NCBI GenBank assembly: GCA_051439375.1
Contig: JBFRWB010000150.1
Coordinates: forward strand, 1 to 39,965
Reading direction: 5' to 3'
Source of the DNA: JBGTGT01 sp051439375
Lineage (GTDB): Bacteria > Cyanobacteriota > Cyanobacteriia > Cyanobacteriales > Microcystaceae
Length of the DNA: 39,965 nucleotides
Of the stretch, positions 1-8,662 are shown in pieces. Numbering within the stretch: the stretch's first letter is position 1; each line of letters begins with the position of its first letter. The notes under the pieces are model-generated. The model ran no database searches. It was not told where the DNA came from and was given only the letters and a program-made list of their open reading frames with translations. A program made the position numbers and the translations under genes.

Positions 1-136
1 AAACTCTCTTGTAAAAAGTCAAGTTTTTGGGTCAAAGAATTCTTTTTTTCTGGGGTTTTTACAGGTTTTTGGAAGCCTTTAGACATCAATTTCGATTAAC
101 TAGCTAGGTGAGAAAATTAGTTAGCCCTTCACCATA

Positions 137-283
137 TCATATTTTAGGACAACTTAAGATGCGTTTACCCTGGCTTTCTAACTCCTCAATTAAATGATCA
201 TAGTCAATTTGTGATAACTTTCTTTCTCTAAGGCAACTTAGGGTACTTTCTAACCATAAGTTAAAATCTTGCTCATACAGCAT
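137..283 (-). pseudogene. DUF29 family remnant (5' third only)
   Basis: A 48-codon open frame starts with ATG at 283 and reads MLYEQDFNLWLEST, then an IDYDHLIEELESQGK segment. This is the N-terminal signature seen in the two complete DUF29 proteins of this window (YDKDFNLWLDVT at 21826 and YEQDYYLWLEKT at 33568). It then runs into a stop at 137 after about 48 residues, whereas the family is about 150 residues. Nothing recognisable as the rest of the protein lies in 1-136. DUF29 proteins are abundant in cyanobacteria and have no established biochemical role. I read this as a truncated, probably non-functional copy, although expression of the short peptide cannot be excluded. Confidence 0.7.
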
Positions 284-315
284 TTGCTTATCCTCAAAGC
301 ATTGTTATAATTATT

Positions 316-1518
316 CTAATTTAAACGACGGCCTCGATAACTAATTTCGTCATCTTCTTCGTATTCATATTCATACTCATATTCTTCATAAACAATCTCT
401 TTTTCTGGTGTTTCTAACTTCGGTAAGGGAGGAGGATTGGGAGAAATATCTGACTCTACATGACCATTTGTTTCTTCTAATTCGTATTCGCTAAATCCCG
501 CTAGAGAATTTAACATGGGTTGTAGTTGTTTGATAAAGCGATTAATTTCTGCTTCTAATAACCCAGTCAATGCTTTTCCCGTTTTTACCAATAAGAAAGT
601 ATCATTATCACAGCGACTTAAGACGAGATGCCCTTCCTGTCCTCTGATAGAAATATTGTCAACATTTTGCCAATTTAATTCATCTTGGGTACTTTGCGCT
701 AAATATAACATTCTTCCTCCCGTTAACATAGCCATGTCTTCATCCATCCCCACAGGAGGGAGAATAAGTTGACCTTCACTAGAAATCAAAACGACTCCCT
801 GAATTCCAATCGGTTTCTTGACAAACTCTGTTAAAACATCTTCTAGAGAAGACGATTGTTTATGAGACGAAGATATATTTTCCAGAGAAGATGGACTTTC
901 ATGTGACAACAAAGCTGCCGGCTGAACCTGATTGCTTGGCTCAAGTTGAGGAATCTCTGGCATTTTTTGCTCAAGGGGAGCATTCAACAGGGTAGTCGTC
1001 TCTGGCATTTTTAAGCCAATAAAGAGGCGAATGACCCGCTTTTGCTGTAAATCTCGATGAATTTTTTGGCGAGTGTCTGATTCAATGGTCAATCCTCGAC
1101 GCGCTGGTTCATAGTTTCCAGAATCAGCAATGACGATATTTTCTAGTTGTTTAGGAGGAGTCTGGCGATCAAAGACAATCGGAGGGCCAAGTTCGAGAAA
1201 ATTAAGAATTTGTTCTAAGGAACGACTACTAAGACGACTAGGGAAATGATATGCGACAAAATAGGGAATATTGGAACGGCCTAAGTCATCATCACCGTCA
1301 TTATAAAGCCAACCAAAGAGGCATTGTTCGGCGGTTACCTGATACAGATAAACAGCCCGATAACCCGATGGAGGGGGGTTATAGGTATCCCATTGTTGAT
1401 AAACAATTTGCTCTAAAAAGGTTTGTTGGACTTCGATGGGGACTGAAGGACTAGCCAGAGACTGAAAGCCAACTTTGGGAAAACTGGTATAAACAATGGG
1501 GTTAACCGCAAGGGGCAT
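316..1518 (-). CDS. roadblock/LC7-domain protein with acidic tyrosine-rich tail
   Basis: The protein is about 400 residues. The ATG at 1518 is preferred over an in-frame TTG two codons upstream. Residues 1-170 are an unrecognised globular region (FGWLYNDG, YFVAYHFPS, RVIRLFIG). A Ser/Pro/Gln-rich linker follows to about residue 225. Residues about 225-335 look like a roadblock/LC7 domain (EDVLTEFVKKPIGIQGVVLIS, then SRCDNDTFLLVKTGKALTGLLEAEI). The C-terminus is strongly acidic with alternating E-Y residues. Roadblock proteins usually dimerise and bind Ras-like GTPases of the MglA group, so it could be a partner for such a GTPase; one is encoded at 29606 in this window, but a link is only inference. 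The N-terminal domain function is unknown. Confidence 0.75.
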   Translation of the reverse strand: MPLAVNPIVYTSFPKVGFQSLASPSVPIEVQQTFLEQIVYQQWDTYNPPPSGYRAVYLYQVTAEQCLFGWLYNDGDDDLGRSNIPYFVAYHFPSRLSSRSLEQILNFLELGPPIVFDRQTPPKQLENIVIADSGNYEPARRGLTIESDTRQKIHRDLQQKRVIRLFIGLKMPETTTLLNAPLEQKMPEIPQLEPSNQVQPAALLSHESPSSLENISSSHKQSSSLEDVLTEFVKKPIGIQGVVLISSEGQLILPPVGMDEDMAMLTGGRMLYLAQSTQDELNWQNVDNISIRGQEGHLVLSRCDNDTFLLVKTGKALTGLLEAEINRFIKQLQPMLNSLAGFSEYELEETNGHVESDISPNPPPLPKLETPEKEIVYEEYEYEYEYEEDDEISYRGRRLN

Positions 1519-1646
1519 GAGCAAAGTCCGTAGTGTGTGATGAGTGCAAATAGTTACTGGCTTAATTATAACCTGAGTTCAGAAAAGAGAGACAAGGAGA
1601 TAGGGGTGAGCAAATGGATAATTGACAATTGCTGGTTGCTAGTCCT

Positions 1647-2594
1647 TTATTCTAAGGTTTCTGCTTTAAAGGTGGCTTCCTTAATTTTGCCTAATTCGCC
1701 AAGGGGTTCGGGAGATGCACCATTGAGTCCAATTTGAACGCCACCTGCATTACCGGCTCTAATTTCAATAGCGTTGTCAGCTTCCCATTTTTTTTCTTCT
1801 CCTTTCTTGAGAATTCCTTCATAGGCGGTTTGACCATCTGTTACTACTTTAAGCCAAGAATCAGAAGTAATCGTCACATCTAAAGCGAGGGAAACATCAG
1901 AGGAAACCACAGGAGAGGGAATGGGAGAAACAGAGGGAGTTGGGGAGGGTTTAACGGTCTGAGCGACTGTAGAAGGTTCTTTTTTGGCTTCAGGAGAGGG
2001 TTTGGCTTTTTCAGCAACGGGTTTAGGGGAAGATTCCACTTTCTCGGTAACTTTCGGAGCTTCTTGTTCTACAGTGGGGTTAGATGACGGTTCTGAGGCA
2101 AACATAAACCAGTAACCGCCTAATCCCGCTACGATCGCAAGTCCGAGTAAAAGCGGTAGGGGGTTTCCTTTCTTTGAGGAAGAAGGTTTAGATCCAGAGG
2201 AAGGGGTTCGCTGAGATTGGGGTGGATCAAGGGTTTGGGTGTTGCTTTTAGAGGAAGTTTGAGACGCTAAAGTCGCAATAGCTTGTGCTTTAGCTTGGGA
2301 GGACTCACTAGCCACGGCCATTGGTAATTCATTGGGAATTTCACTCAGGGTTTTGACCAATTCTTGGCTATCCAAGCCTAATAAGTCAGCGTAGCGACGG
2401 ATAAACCCTTGCACATATACCTTTTCGGGTAATCGTGCGATATCTCCTTCTTCTAACGCTTGCAAAACGCTTAGACGAATAAAGGTCTGTTCGGTGATGT
2501 CTTCTAGGGTAAACTTGTGATAAATGCGCTGTTGTCGAAGATATTGACCAATATCTTTTAATTGAGCAGCTTGTTCAGGATTATAGTAAGTCAT
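1647..2594 (-). CDS. rodZ: RodZ-like cytoskeletal/cell-shape protein
   Basis: The 315-residue protein has the RodZ layout. A cytoplasmic Xre-type helix-turn-helix occupies residues about 10-82 (IGQYLRQQRIYHKFTLEDI, LEEGDIARLPEKVYVQGFIRRYADLLGLD). A low-complexity Ser/Lys linker follows, then one membrane helix at about 145-165 (PLPLLLGLAIVAGLGGYWFMF). Next come a Pro/Lys/Glu-rich periplasmic stretch and a C-terminal beta domain of the DUF4115 type (about 235-312, SDSWLKVVTDGQTAYEG, IEIRAGNAGGVQIGLNG). In rod-shaped bacteria RodZ anchors MreB to the membrane. In coccoid cyanobacteria its role is less clear, and its N-terminal HTH has led to annotation as a regulator. Family assignment is firm; cellular role is inferred. 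Confidence 0.85.
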   Translation of the reverse strand: MTYYNPEQAAQLKDIGQYLRQQRIYHKFTLEDITEQTFIRLSVLQALEEGDIARLPEKVYVQGFIRRYADLLGLDSQELVKTLSEIPNELPMAVASESSQAKAQAIATLASQTSSKSNTQTLDPPQSQRTPSSGSKPSSSKKGNPLPLLLGLAIVAGLGGYWFMFASEPSSNPTVEQEAPKVTEKVESSPKPVAEKAKPSPEAKKEPSTVAQTVKPSPTPSVSPIPSPVVSSDVSLALDVTITSDSWLKVVTDGQTAYEGILKKGEEKKWEADNAIEIRAGNAGGVQIGLNGASPEPLGELGKIKEATFKAETLE

Positions 2595-2932
2595 AATGGT
2601 ATGATGAGGATGATTAAACGAATTTGACGAAGAAACAGAAAAAAAGTCAGCCGTTTGTCAGAATTTTCTAACAAATAGCGAGCTATCTTTTGACTCAAAT
2701 TATATAAGCTTTTTTTAGAATGAGTAAAAATCTTAGACTAATATTACGAGTTACATAAATATATTATCTGTAGGGGAGATTCGGGAATTTTCTCTACTAT
2801 GATGTTACGCACAATTAAAAATTAAAAAGCAATCCCTGATGTTTGTTTCAAAGATTGCTAGATGATGGGAAAAAATGGGGTATTAAGTTCTAGGTTATGA
2901 GTGTTTAAAGATAAAAACCTCATCCCTTGTCA
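2595..2932. other. intergenic region, 338 bp
   Basis: No convincing ORF or RNA gene is seen. It should hold the promoter of the rodZ-like gene (read on the minus strand). A 7-bp inverted repeat (AGCAATC 2828-2834 / GATTGCT 2853-2859) lies in the part downstream of neither neighbour and has no T tract, so I do not call it a terminator. Confidence 0.4.
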
Positions 2933-3400
2933 CTAAAACATTCTATCTAAAATTTTCTGGACAATTTGCATTCCTGATAAAGCTTGCCAACCAAAGAGTC
3001 CAACAAGAGCGATATTCAAAGTAATATGAGTATAACGAGCAATTTCATTACCTTTCTGCATTAAGGGGGATAGGGAAGCAGATACAGCAATTAATCCTGT
3101 CATTCCTAACCCAACTAATAAATGGGGACCGAAAAATAATTTTCCGTTATTAATATAAGTAACTGCCATACCACCAATTGATCCTAAGACCATAAAGGAT
3201 AATAACAATGAACCCATTTGATAATGACGGGTTTTAAAATCTTTGGACACTAATTCTTTTTTAGTTTCTTTATCTGCGGTGCGAGTTCGTCGCCATTGAA
3301 TCCCTAAATACATAGCATAAAGGGTTAATGCAAATAAAGCCCACATGAGGATAGGATGGCCAAATTGTGACCACGCTTTAATGCTGTCTGGAATTTCCAT
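2933..3400 (-). CDS. DUF4079 family membrane protein
   Basis: A 155-residue integral membrane protein with about four hydrophobic helices (approx. 14-34, 63-83, 90-112, 124-145), separated by a basic cytoplasmic loop (QWRRTRTADKETKKELVSKD). The pattern FGHPILMWALFALTLYAMYLGIQWRR, then KDFKTRHYQMGSLLL, then GPHLLVGLGMTGLIAVSASL matches DUF4079, a family common in cyanobacteria and chloroplasts. Several conserved His residues (H15, H59, H93, H125) could be heme ligands, by analogy with b-type cytochrome helices, but that is speculative. The gene lies 70 bp downstream of the Ser/Thr kinase gene on the same strand. Confidence 0.75.
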   Translation of the reverse strand: MEIPDSIKAWSQFGHPILMWALFALTLYAMYLGIQWRRTRTADKETKKELVSKDFKTRHYQMGSLLLSFMVLGSIGGMAVTYINNGKLFFGPHLLVGLGMTGLIAVSASLSPLMQKGNEIARYTHITLNIALVGLFGWQALSGMQIVQKILDRMF

Positions 3401-3470
3401 GATTATGATAACCTTTGACTAATTTGTTACAAATCTTAATCTAATATTATCATAAGTTCACAGTGAGCAA

Positions 3471-5294
3471 CTAATGATCGTCTATGTCACGATTCATGAT
3501 GTCTTTGAAATCCAAATGGTACAAAGATCCCTGTTGTTGATTCCATGTGGTCACTAATAGTTGGGTTGGATTAGCAAGGGCGATCGCTGTCACCTTTCCT
3601 TCAATCTTGAGATGACATTCCCCTAAGCGACTTCCTAGATCATCTAAGATAATAATCGTACCTTGGCTATCTGCGACACAAAAGCCTTGAGGGTGGGCAA
3701 CAATGAAAGCAATTTCAATATCTAGGGGGATTTTTGTTATTTTCCACGGTTTAAGCTCAATTAAAATCGCCACAAAGGGATGTTCTAGGGCGATCGCTAA
3801 TAAGCAATTGGCTAATGTCTGATTAGGGGTAATCTGATACAATCCAAACGGTAGAGTGACCCCTTTAATTAGCCATCCTTTGCGGTTAAAAAGTGTTAGA
3901 CGGGTTTGATGTTCGTTTCCTTTTTGATAAAGCGTAAAGGCTAATCCATGATGATTATCTAAGATAATGAGATGTACAGGGTAAGAAAACCACTGAGGTT
4001 CTTTAACTAATTCAAATGTAGGAATTTTTAAGACTTGAAGGGCTGTAGAGGCTTTATCTACCCTTGGACGATAGACCATCACTAACCATTTACCTTGAGG
4101 ATCTATGTTAAGGGTTAACTTTTGAGCTTCCCATGAATGAATAGCAAAATCTTTAGTAACTGGGTGTTCTTCAAGAGAATTAAGGGGAATTTGATAGAGT
4201 GTATGGTTTTTTTCGTCTTTTGCTAAGACATAGCACCCTTGAGGACGGATTTTAATGAAGGAAATCTTTTCTTTAAAGTTTAACTTTCCGACTAATGAGG
4301 GACAACCTTGCAATTGAGGATCGGGATATTTTTGACACCATAACTGATGGGTTGACCCTAAGACAAGATAGGAATCTTGTACAGTTAAATGAAAGATAGG
4401 GGAGGTTAAAGACGTTTGACGGAGTAGTTGAAACTGGGAGGAAGAATAGGATTGAGGCGATTGATAACGATAGGGTAAGCTAAGGGAGGTATCTATGGAT
4501 TTGAGCAGGACTTGAAGCTCATTTAACATGGTTTCTGCCTTAGAATATCGCCTTTGAGGTAATTTTTCGATCGCTTTTAGGATAATCAATTGTAACTGAT
4601 TAGGGATATAATCGGGCATTGCTATCCGTTGATTGAGATGAGCCACCATTAATTCCCCCGGAAGACCAGAAAAAGGACGTTTTCCTACTAGAAACTCGTA
4701 TAAAATAATCCCTATGGCATAAATATCCGATTGAATAGAAAATTTGCCGTAAAAACGTTCAGGGGCCATGTAAGCGGGTGATCCCGTGTAGCCTCGTCCC
4801 ACATTTGTATTGTTTAGTTCTTGTAACCTTGCAATGCCAAAATCAGTGATTTTTGCCCGCCATCCTGTTGATTCTGGGGTTAATAGGATATTTTCGGGTT
4901 TTAAGTCGCAATGAATGACTTTTTGACTATGGGCATAATCTAATCCTTTTAAAACATCAATAATCAGTTTAATTCGATAGGATAGATGTAAATTTCCCCC
5001 TAATTCCATTAAATCCCTTAATGTTCCCCCTTCACAATAGTCGGTGATCAAATAGCGTCCATCTTTTTGGTACTTCATTCCGCTACAGGAAACAATATTT
5101 GGATGGCACAGATTCAATAAAAAAGCTAATTCGCGGATAAATTGGTTGGTTGGGAAAGCTTTGCGATCAAGACGCTTAATTGCTGCAAATTCCCCAGTTT
5201 CACGATTAATTCCACAATAAACCTGACCAAATTGACCTTCTCCAATTTGTCCAAGAATGCGATATTGAGGAAGTTTAGGAATTGGATGTCTCAT
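3471..5294 (-). CDS. serine/threonine protein kinase with C-terminal repeat (propeller-like) domain
   Basis: The 607-residue protein begins with a Hanks-type kinase domain, residues about 11-265. It has the Gly loop GEGQFGQV (18-25), the ATP lysine K40 in AAIKRL, the catalytic loop HCDLKPEN (Asp130), the metal motif DFG (151-153) and APE (177-179). The HRD arginine is Cys (HCD), so this is a non-RD kinase. Residues about 285-600 contain repeated short beta-strand patterns (LTVQDSYLVLGS, FIVAHPQGFCVADSQGTIIIL, VTAIALANPTQLLVTTW), consistent with a divergent beta-propeller used for protein interaction. There is no membrane helix, so it is likely cytoplasmic. It lies 35 bp after the UbiB-like gene in the same direction, probably as one transcript. 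Substrates are unknown. Confidence 0.9.
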   Translation of the reverse strand: MRHPIPKLPQYRILGQIGEGQFGQVYCGINRETGEFAAIKRLDRKAFPTNQFIRELAFLLNLCHPNIVSCSGMKYQKDGRYLITDYCEGGTLRDLMELGGNLHLSYRIKLIIDVLKGLDYAHSQKVIHCDLKPENILLTPESTGWRAKITDFGIARLQELNNTNVGRGYTGSPAYMAPERFYGKFSIQSDIYAIGIILYEFLVGKRPFSGLPGELMVAHLNQRIAMPDYIPNQLQLIILKAIEKLPQRRYSKAETMLNELQVLLKSIDTSLSLPYRYQSPQSYSSSQFQLLRQTSLTSPIFHLTVQDSYLVLGSTHQLWCQKYPDPQLQGCPSLVGKLNFKEKISFIKIRPQGCYVLAKDEKNHTLYQIPLNSLEEHPVTKDFAIHSWEAQKLTLNIDPQGKWLVMVYRPRVDKASTALQVLKIPTFELVKEPQWFSYPVHLIILDNHHGLAFTLYQKGNEHQTRLTLFNRKGWLIKGVTLPFGLYQITPNQTLANCLLAIALEHPFVAILIELKPWKITKIPLDIEIAFIVAHPQGFCVADSQGTIIILDDLGSRLGECHLKIEGKVTAIALANPTQLLVTTWNQQQGSLYHLDFKDIMNRDIDDH

Positions 5295-5329
5295 AGCTAA
5301 ATTTCCTTTTTAAATCAGGGATAAAACTA

Positions 5330-7021
5330 TTATTTTTCTGTAAATTTATCGATTCGTTCTTGTAAGAGTAATTTGATCAAACTTTGTAGAAAAAAGAGAG
5401 CAAATAATCCTGATAAACTAAAACTAAGCAACATTATCTTACCATAGTTACTGGACAGAAGCATCAAGGCAGCCCCTAGACTAACTGCCATTAATCCTAG
5501 GTAAATTAAGCTTTTCAGGCTTAAATAGATACGTTTTAATATTTTTTCCTGTTGACGAGAACGAATATAAAATTCTAAGTCTCCTCGTTCTATTTTTTCG
5601 GTAATTTCTCGAATAAGAGGTTCAGAGGAATTGCGTTTGTTAAACTGTTCTTTAAGGAATTTTCGGGTTTGTTGAGTCAGGGTTTTTACTAATCCTTGTT
5701 TTGCGCCAGATGTAGCTAAACTTCTGACAAATGGCTGACTGGCTGCTAATAAGTTATACTGAGGATCTAAGGCTCTAGCAATACCATCAAGGGTCGTTAA
5801 AGATTTTAAAACAAAGGTCATTTGAGGGGGTAAACGGAAGGGTTGTTGTTGAAACATCGAATAAACTTCATCACTCATTTGCTCAAATGCTTTGACATCA
5901 ACGGGTTTATCTCGAAAGTTTTCTAATAAAAAAGAAACAATTCGCTTCACAGGAGTCATATCAGAAACGGGTTCTAGTAATCCCATATAAACAAGGGTTT
6001 CTACTATTTTATTCGTATCTTTTTTGAGCACCGCAAAAAAGGTTGTAATCATCTGATCTTTGGCCATTGTTTTTAATTCTGCCATTGTACCAAAATCATA
6101 AAAGATTAATTCTCCTTTTAGCGTAACTGCCATATTACCCGGGTGGGGATCAGATTGAAAGAAACCATCCTGTAAAAGTTGCTTTAAATAAGAACAGATT
6201 CCTAATTGAATGACTCGATCTAAATTAACCCCTCTTGCTTCTAAGGTTTGACGATCATCTACTTTTATTCCGGGTAAATATTCTAAGGTCAAAACTTTTT
6301 TTGTGGTATATTTCCAATAAATTCTGGGAACTTTAATTTGAGAATAATTTTTAAAATTTTGTCGAAATCGCTCTGCATTTTCCCCTTCATGAATATAATC
6401 AATTTCGTTAAATAATAATTCAAAAAACTCTTGATAAATCCCTTCTAATTTATATTTTTTAAACCCCGGTAACCAACGATTTCCAAAATTAACGAGGCGA
6501 TGTAAGACTTCAAAATCTAGGTTAAATAAGGGTTCTAGCCCCGGCCTTTGTACTTTAACCACAACCTTTTCCCCTGTTTGTAAGATAGCACGATGTACCT
6601 GTCCTAAACTAGCGGAGGCAAGGGGATCTAACTCAATCTTTTTAAATAAAGCAGCCGTTGGTTTCCCTAACTCTGTTTCAATCGTCGCCAAAGATTCATT
6701 ACTATCAAAAGGGGGAACATTATCCTGTAATTGGCTTAATTCTTGCACATATTCTAAGGGGATTAAATCAGCACGAGTGGATAAGGATTGACCAATTTTA
6801 ATAAAAGTTGGACCCAAGATTAATAATTGTCTGACTAACCATTTTGCTCGATAATGACGCTGTTGATTTGTCTGATTTCTTGTGAGTTTATCTAACCCTA
6901 ACATCAGCACAAATCTCACCATTATCGTCATAATTTGCCATTGTCGTCGCCAAGGAGAATAAACAGTTTGCTGCCATTGAAATGGTTGAGAAAGGGCTGT
7001 TACAGATGGATTTTGTCCCAT
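5330..7021 (-). CDS. ABC1/UbiB (AarF) family atypical kinase
   Basis: The 563-residue protein carries the ABC1K hallmarks: the family-specific KxGQ motif (FIKIGQSLSTRADLIP, residues 73-88), the Ala-rich nucleotide loop ASASLGQVHRA (135-145), lysine K156 in VVVKVQRPG, the catalytic-like QSDPHPGNM, and the metal motif YDFGTMAEL. Two hydrophobic helices near the C-terminus (about 505-548) anchor it to a membrane. UbiB-type proteins support isoprenoid quinone synthesis and, in cyanobacteria and plastids, prenyl-lipid metabolism. Cyanobacteria hold several paralogs and the exact substrate here cannot be told. Only 6 bp separate it from the upstream histidine-kinase-like gene, which implies co-transcription. 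Confidence 0.9.
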   Translation of the reverse strand: MGQNPSVTALSQPFQWQQTVYSPWRRQWQIMTIMVRFVLMLGLDKLTRNQTNQQRHYRAKWLVRQLLILGPTFIKIGQSLSTRADLIPLEYVQELSQLQDNVPPFDSNESLATIETELGKPTAALFKKIELDPLASASLGQVHRAILQTGEKVVVKVQRPGLEPLFNLDFEVLHRLVNFGNRWLPGFKKYKLEGIYQEFFELLFNEIDYIHEGENAERFRQNFKNYSQIKVPRIYWKYTTKKVLTLEYLPGIKVDDRQTLEARGVNLDRVIQLGICSYLKQLLQDGFFQSDPHPGNMAVTLKGELIFYDFGTMAELKTMAKDQMITTFFAVLKKDTNKIVETLVYMGLLEPVSDMTPVKRIVSFLLENFRDKPVDVKAFEQMSDEVYSMFQQQPFRLPPQMTFVLKSLTTLDGIARALDPQYNLLAASQPFVRSLATSGAKQGLVKTLTQQTRKFLKEQFNKRNSSEPLIREITEKIERGDLEFYIRSRQQEKILKRIYLSLKSLIYLGLMAVSLGAALMLLSSNYGKIMLLSFSLSGLFALFFLQSLIKLLLQERIDKFTEK

Positions 7022-7027
7022 AATTTA

Positions 7028-8368
7028 TTATTCTCTTGCAGTTGGTGGTAACGAGGGAAAGGTTAGAGTAACAGTCGTACTTGCGCTGTCATTTTCCTCT
7101 TGCGGTTGACTCACCAATTGTATGTCTCCTTCTAATAATTCTACTAATCCTTTTACTAAGGCTAACCCAATTCCTGTTCCCGGAATTGAACGATCAAGGG
7201 CATCTCTTCCGCGATAAAAGAGATCAAAAACTTTCTCTATCTCATCTGCTTCGATTTGACTTCCTTGATTTTCAATTTGAATCATTAAGGTTTCTCCCGC
7301 TTCTGAATGATTACTATTAATAGTAACTTTAACCGTGGTATCAGGATCGGCATAAATTCCCCCATTGGTTAATAATTCTACAAGAATGGTTCGTAAGTGT
7401 CTGGGATCACTATAAAAGGTTTGAGGAATTTGCAACGGATTTAGGGATAAAATAGGAAATTTTCGCCGATCTTTTGCCCATTTTTCCCGCAATGGCACAG
7501 CAATTTGTTCGATTAAGGGCATAATTGACAAGGGTTGGCGACTGACTTGTAGTTCATTAGTTTCTAGTTGTTTGAGAATGACAATATTATTAATTAAAAC
7601 ATTTAATTGTTGCCATTCATCCTCTAAAATGCCCACATATCGATGTTTTTGCTCACTGGGAAGATTATCTGCTTTAAGGAGAGTAATCGCCATCTGCATA
7701 CTAGCAAGAGGGTTGCGAGCTTTATCGCTAATCGCTGTGATAATATTATCCTTAAATTCGTTTAATTGTCGCTGTTGAGCCAATTGTTGGCGCATTAATT
7801 CATAAAGTTGCTTAACAATGGGACTTCCTTGATTGGGAAACAGACGACGAACTCTTTCTTCGGTTTCTCTATCTAATTCTGTGGAGGAAGGTGTTATCTC
7901 ATTTTCATCTTGGGTGAGATGATAGGTAAGGGCAAGGCAATCTGTCAAGCGATGAATCCCATTAATCTCTTCAGATGACCAATGACGAGCAGTTTGACTT
8001 CCTAAGAAGATCATACCATTGGGATCACTGCGAAATCGGGTTGTCATAGCCAGTCCTGTGTGAAGAGGAAAGTCTGGCAATAAAGAAGAAGAAGGAACAA
8101 TAATCTGGGGTTCTTGAGTATTTTTTAGATCATTAAACCATTTTTCTGCCATTAATTTTGATTTTATCTTTTTTTCTATATCATTGACCCATTGAGATGA
8201 CCAAATAACCCCATTTATCCGTGCATTTACTATTAGGATACAGGTATCCACCTCAAAAGTTACTGCTAAAAAACGGGCGGTTTCTAACAGCACTTGCTGA
8301 CTATCTGGGAAACGCTGAACAATACGAAGGATTTGCTGTCCAAGTTCGTTGTAATTAACAGAGTCCAT
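7028..8368 (-). CDS. histidine-kinase-like protein lacking the phospho-acceptor His
   Basis: The ATG at 8368 (MDSVNYNELG) is preferred; the open frame extends 12 codons further to a TTG. Numbering here is from that TTG. Residues about 30-165 resemble a GAF-type sensory domain (LAVTFEVDTCILIVNARINGV, GMIFLGSQTA). A dimerisation helix follows with S-D-K-A-R-N-P-L at 226-233, where the usual H-box reads S-H-E-L-R-T-P-L, so the His is Asp227. The HATPase domain has an N-box-like ELLTNGGIYA, an altered G1 box (IENQGSQI), the F box (VFDLFYRG) and a good G2 box (GTGIGLALVKG). It may bind ATP but should not autophosphorylate in the classical way. It has no membrane helix and is the first gene of the HK-UbiB-STK run. 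Confidence 0.85.
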   Translation of the reverse strand: MDSVNYNELGQQILRIVQRFPDSQQVLLETARFLAVTFEVDTCILIVNARINGVIWSSQWVNDIEKKIKSKLMAEKWFNDLKNTQEPQIIVPSSSLLPDFPLHTGLAMTTRFRSDPNGMIFLGSQTARHWSSEEINGIHRLTDCLALTYHLTQDENEITPSSTELDRETEERVRRLFPNQGSPIVKQLYELMRQQLAQQRQLNEFKDNIITAISDKARNPLASMQMAITLLKADNLPSEQKHRYVGILEDEWQQLNVLINNIVILKQLETNELQVSRQPLSIMPLIEQIAVPLREKWAKDRRKFPILSLNPLQIPQTFYSDPRHLRTILVELLTNGGIYADPDTTVKVTINSNHSEAGETLMIQIENQGSQIEADEIEKVFDLFYRGRDALDRSIPGTGIGLALVKGLVELLEGDIQLVSQPQEENDSASTTVTLTFPSLPPTARE

Positions 8369-8662
8369 TATTGAGGTATATTGAGTAAAACATGGATAAA
8401 ACAATCAAACAGAGCAACTAGAGGTTAAAACAATTATAATTCACGTTAGGGTAATTATCAAAAGGAAAGCTAAACACTTTGAGACAGGAGACAGGTGTTA
8501 TGGTGCTATGCAAAGCGTCACTTATGCAAAAGTCACGCATTCAAACATCTTACCCTGACTGGCTTTCAAGGATCTTTAATGTCAAACACCTTATTTTGTA
8601 CAGCTATAGCTATCCACATTCTATTCTCTCTCTCGTTTTAAAATACCTAAATTCCTATTTAT

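Noticed and set aside
1537..1737. 66-aa plus-strand frame
   Set aside because: It runs antisense into the end of the RodZ-like gene and contains no recognisable feature.
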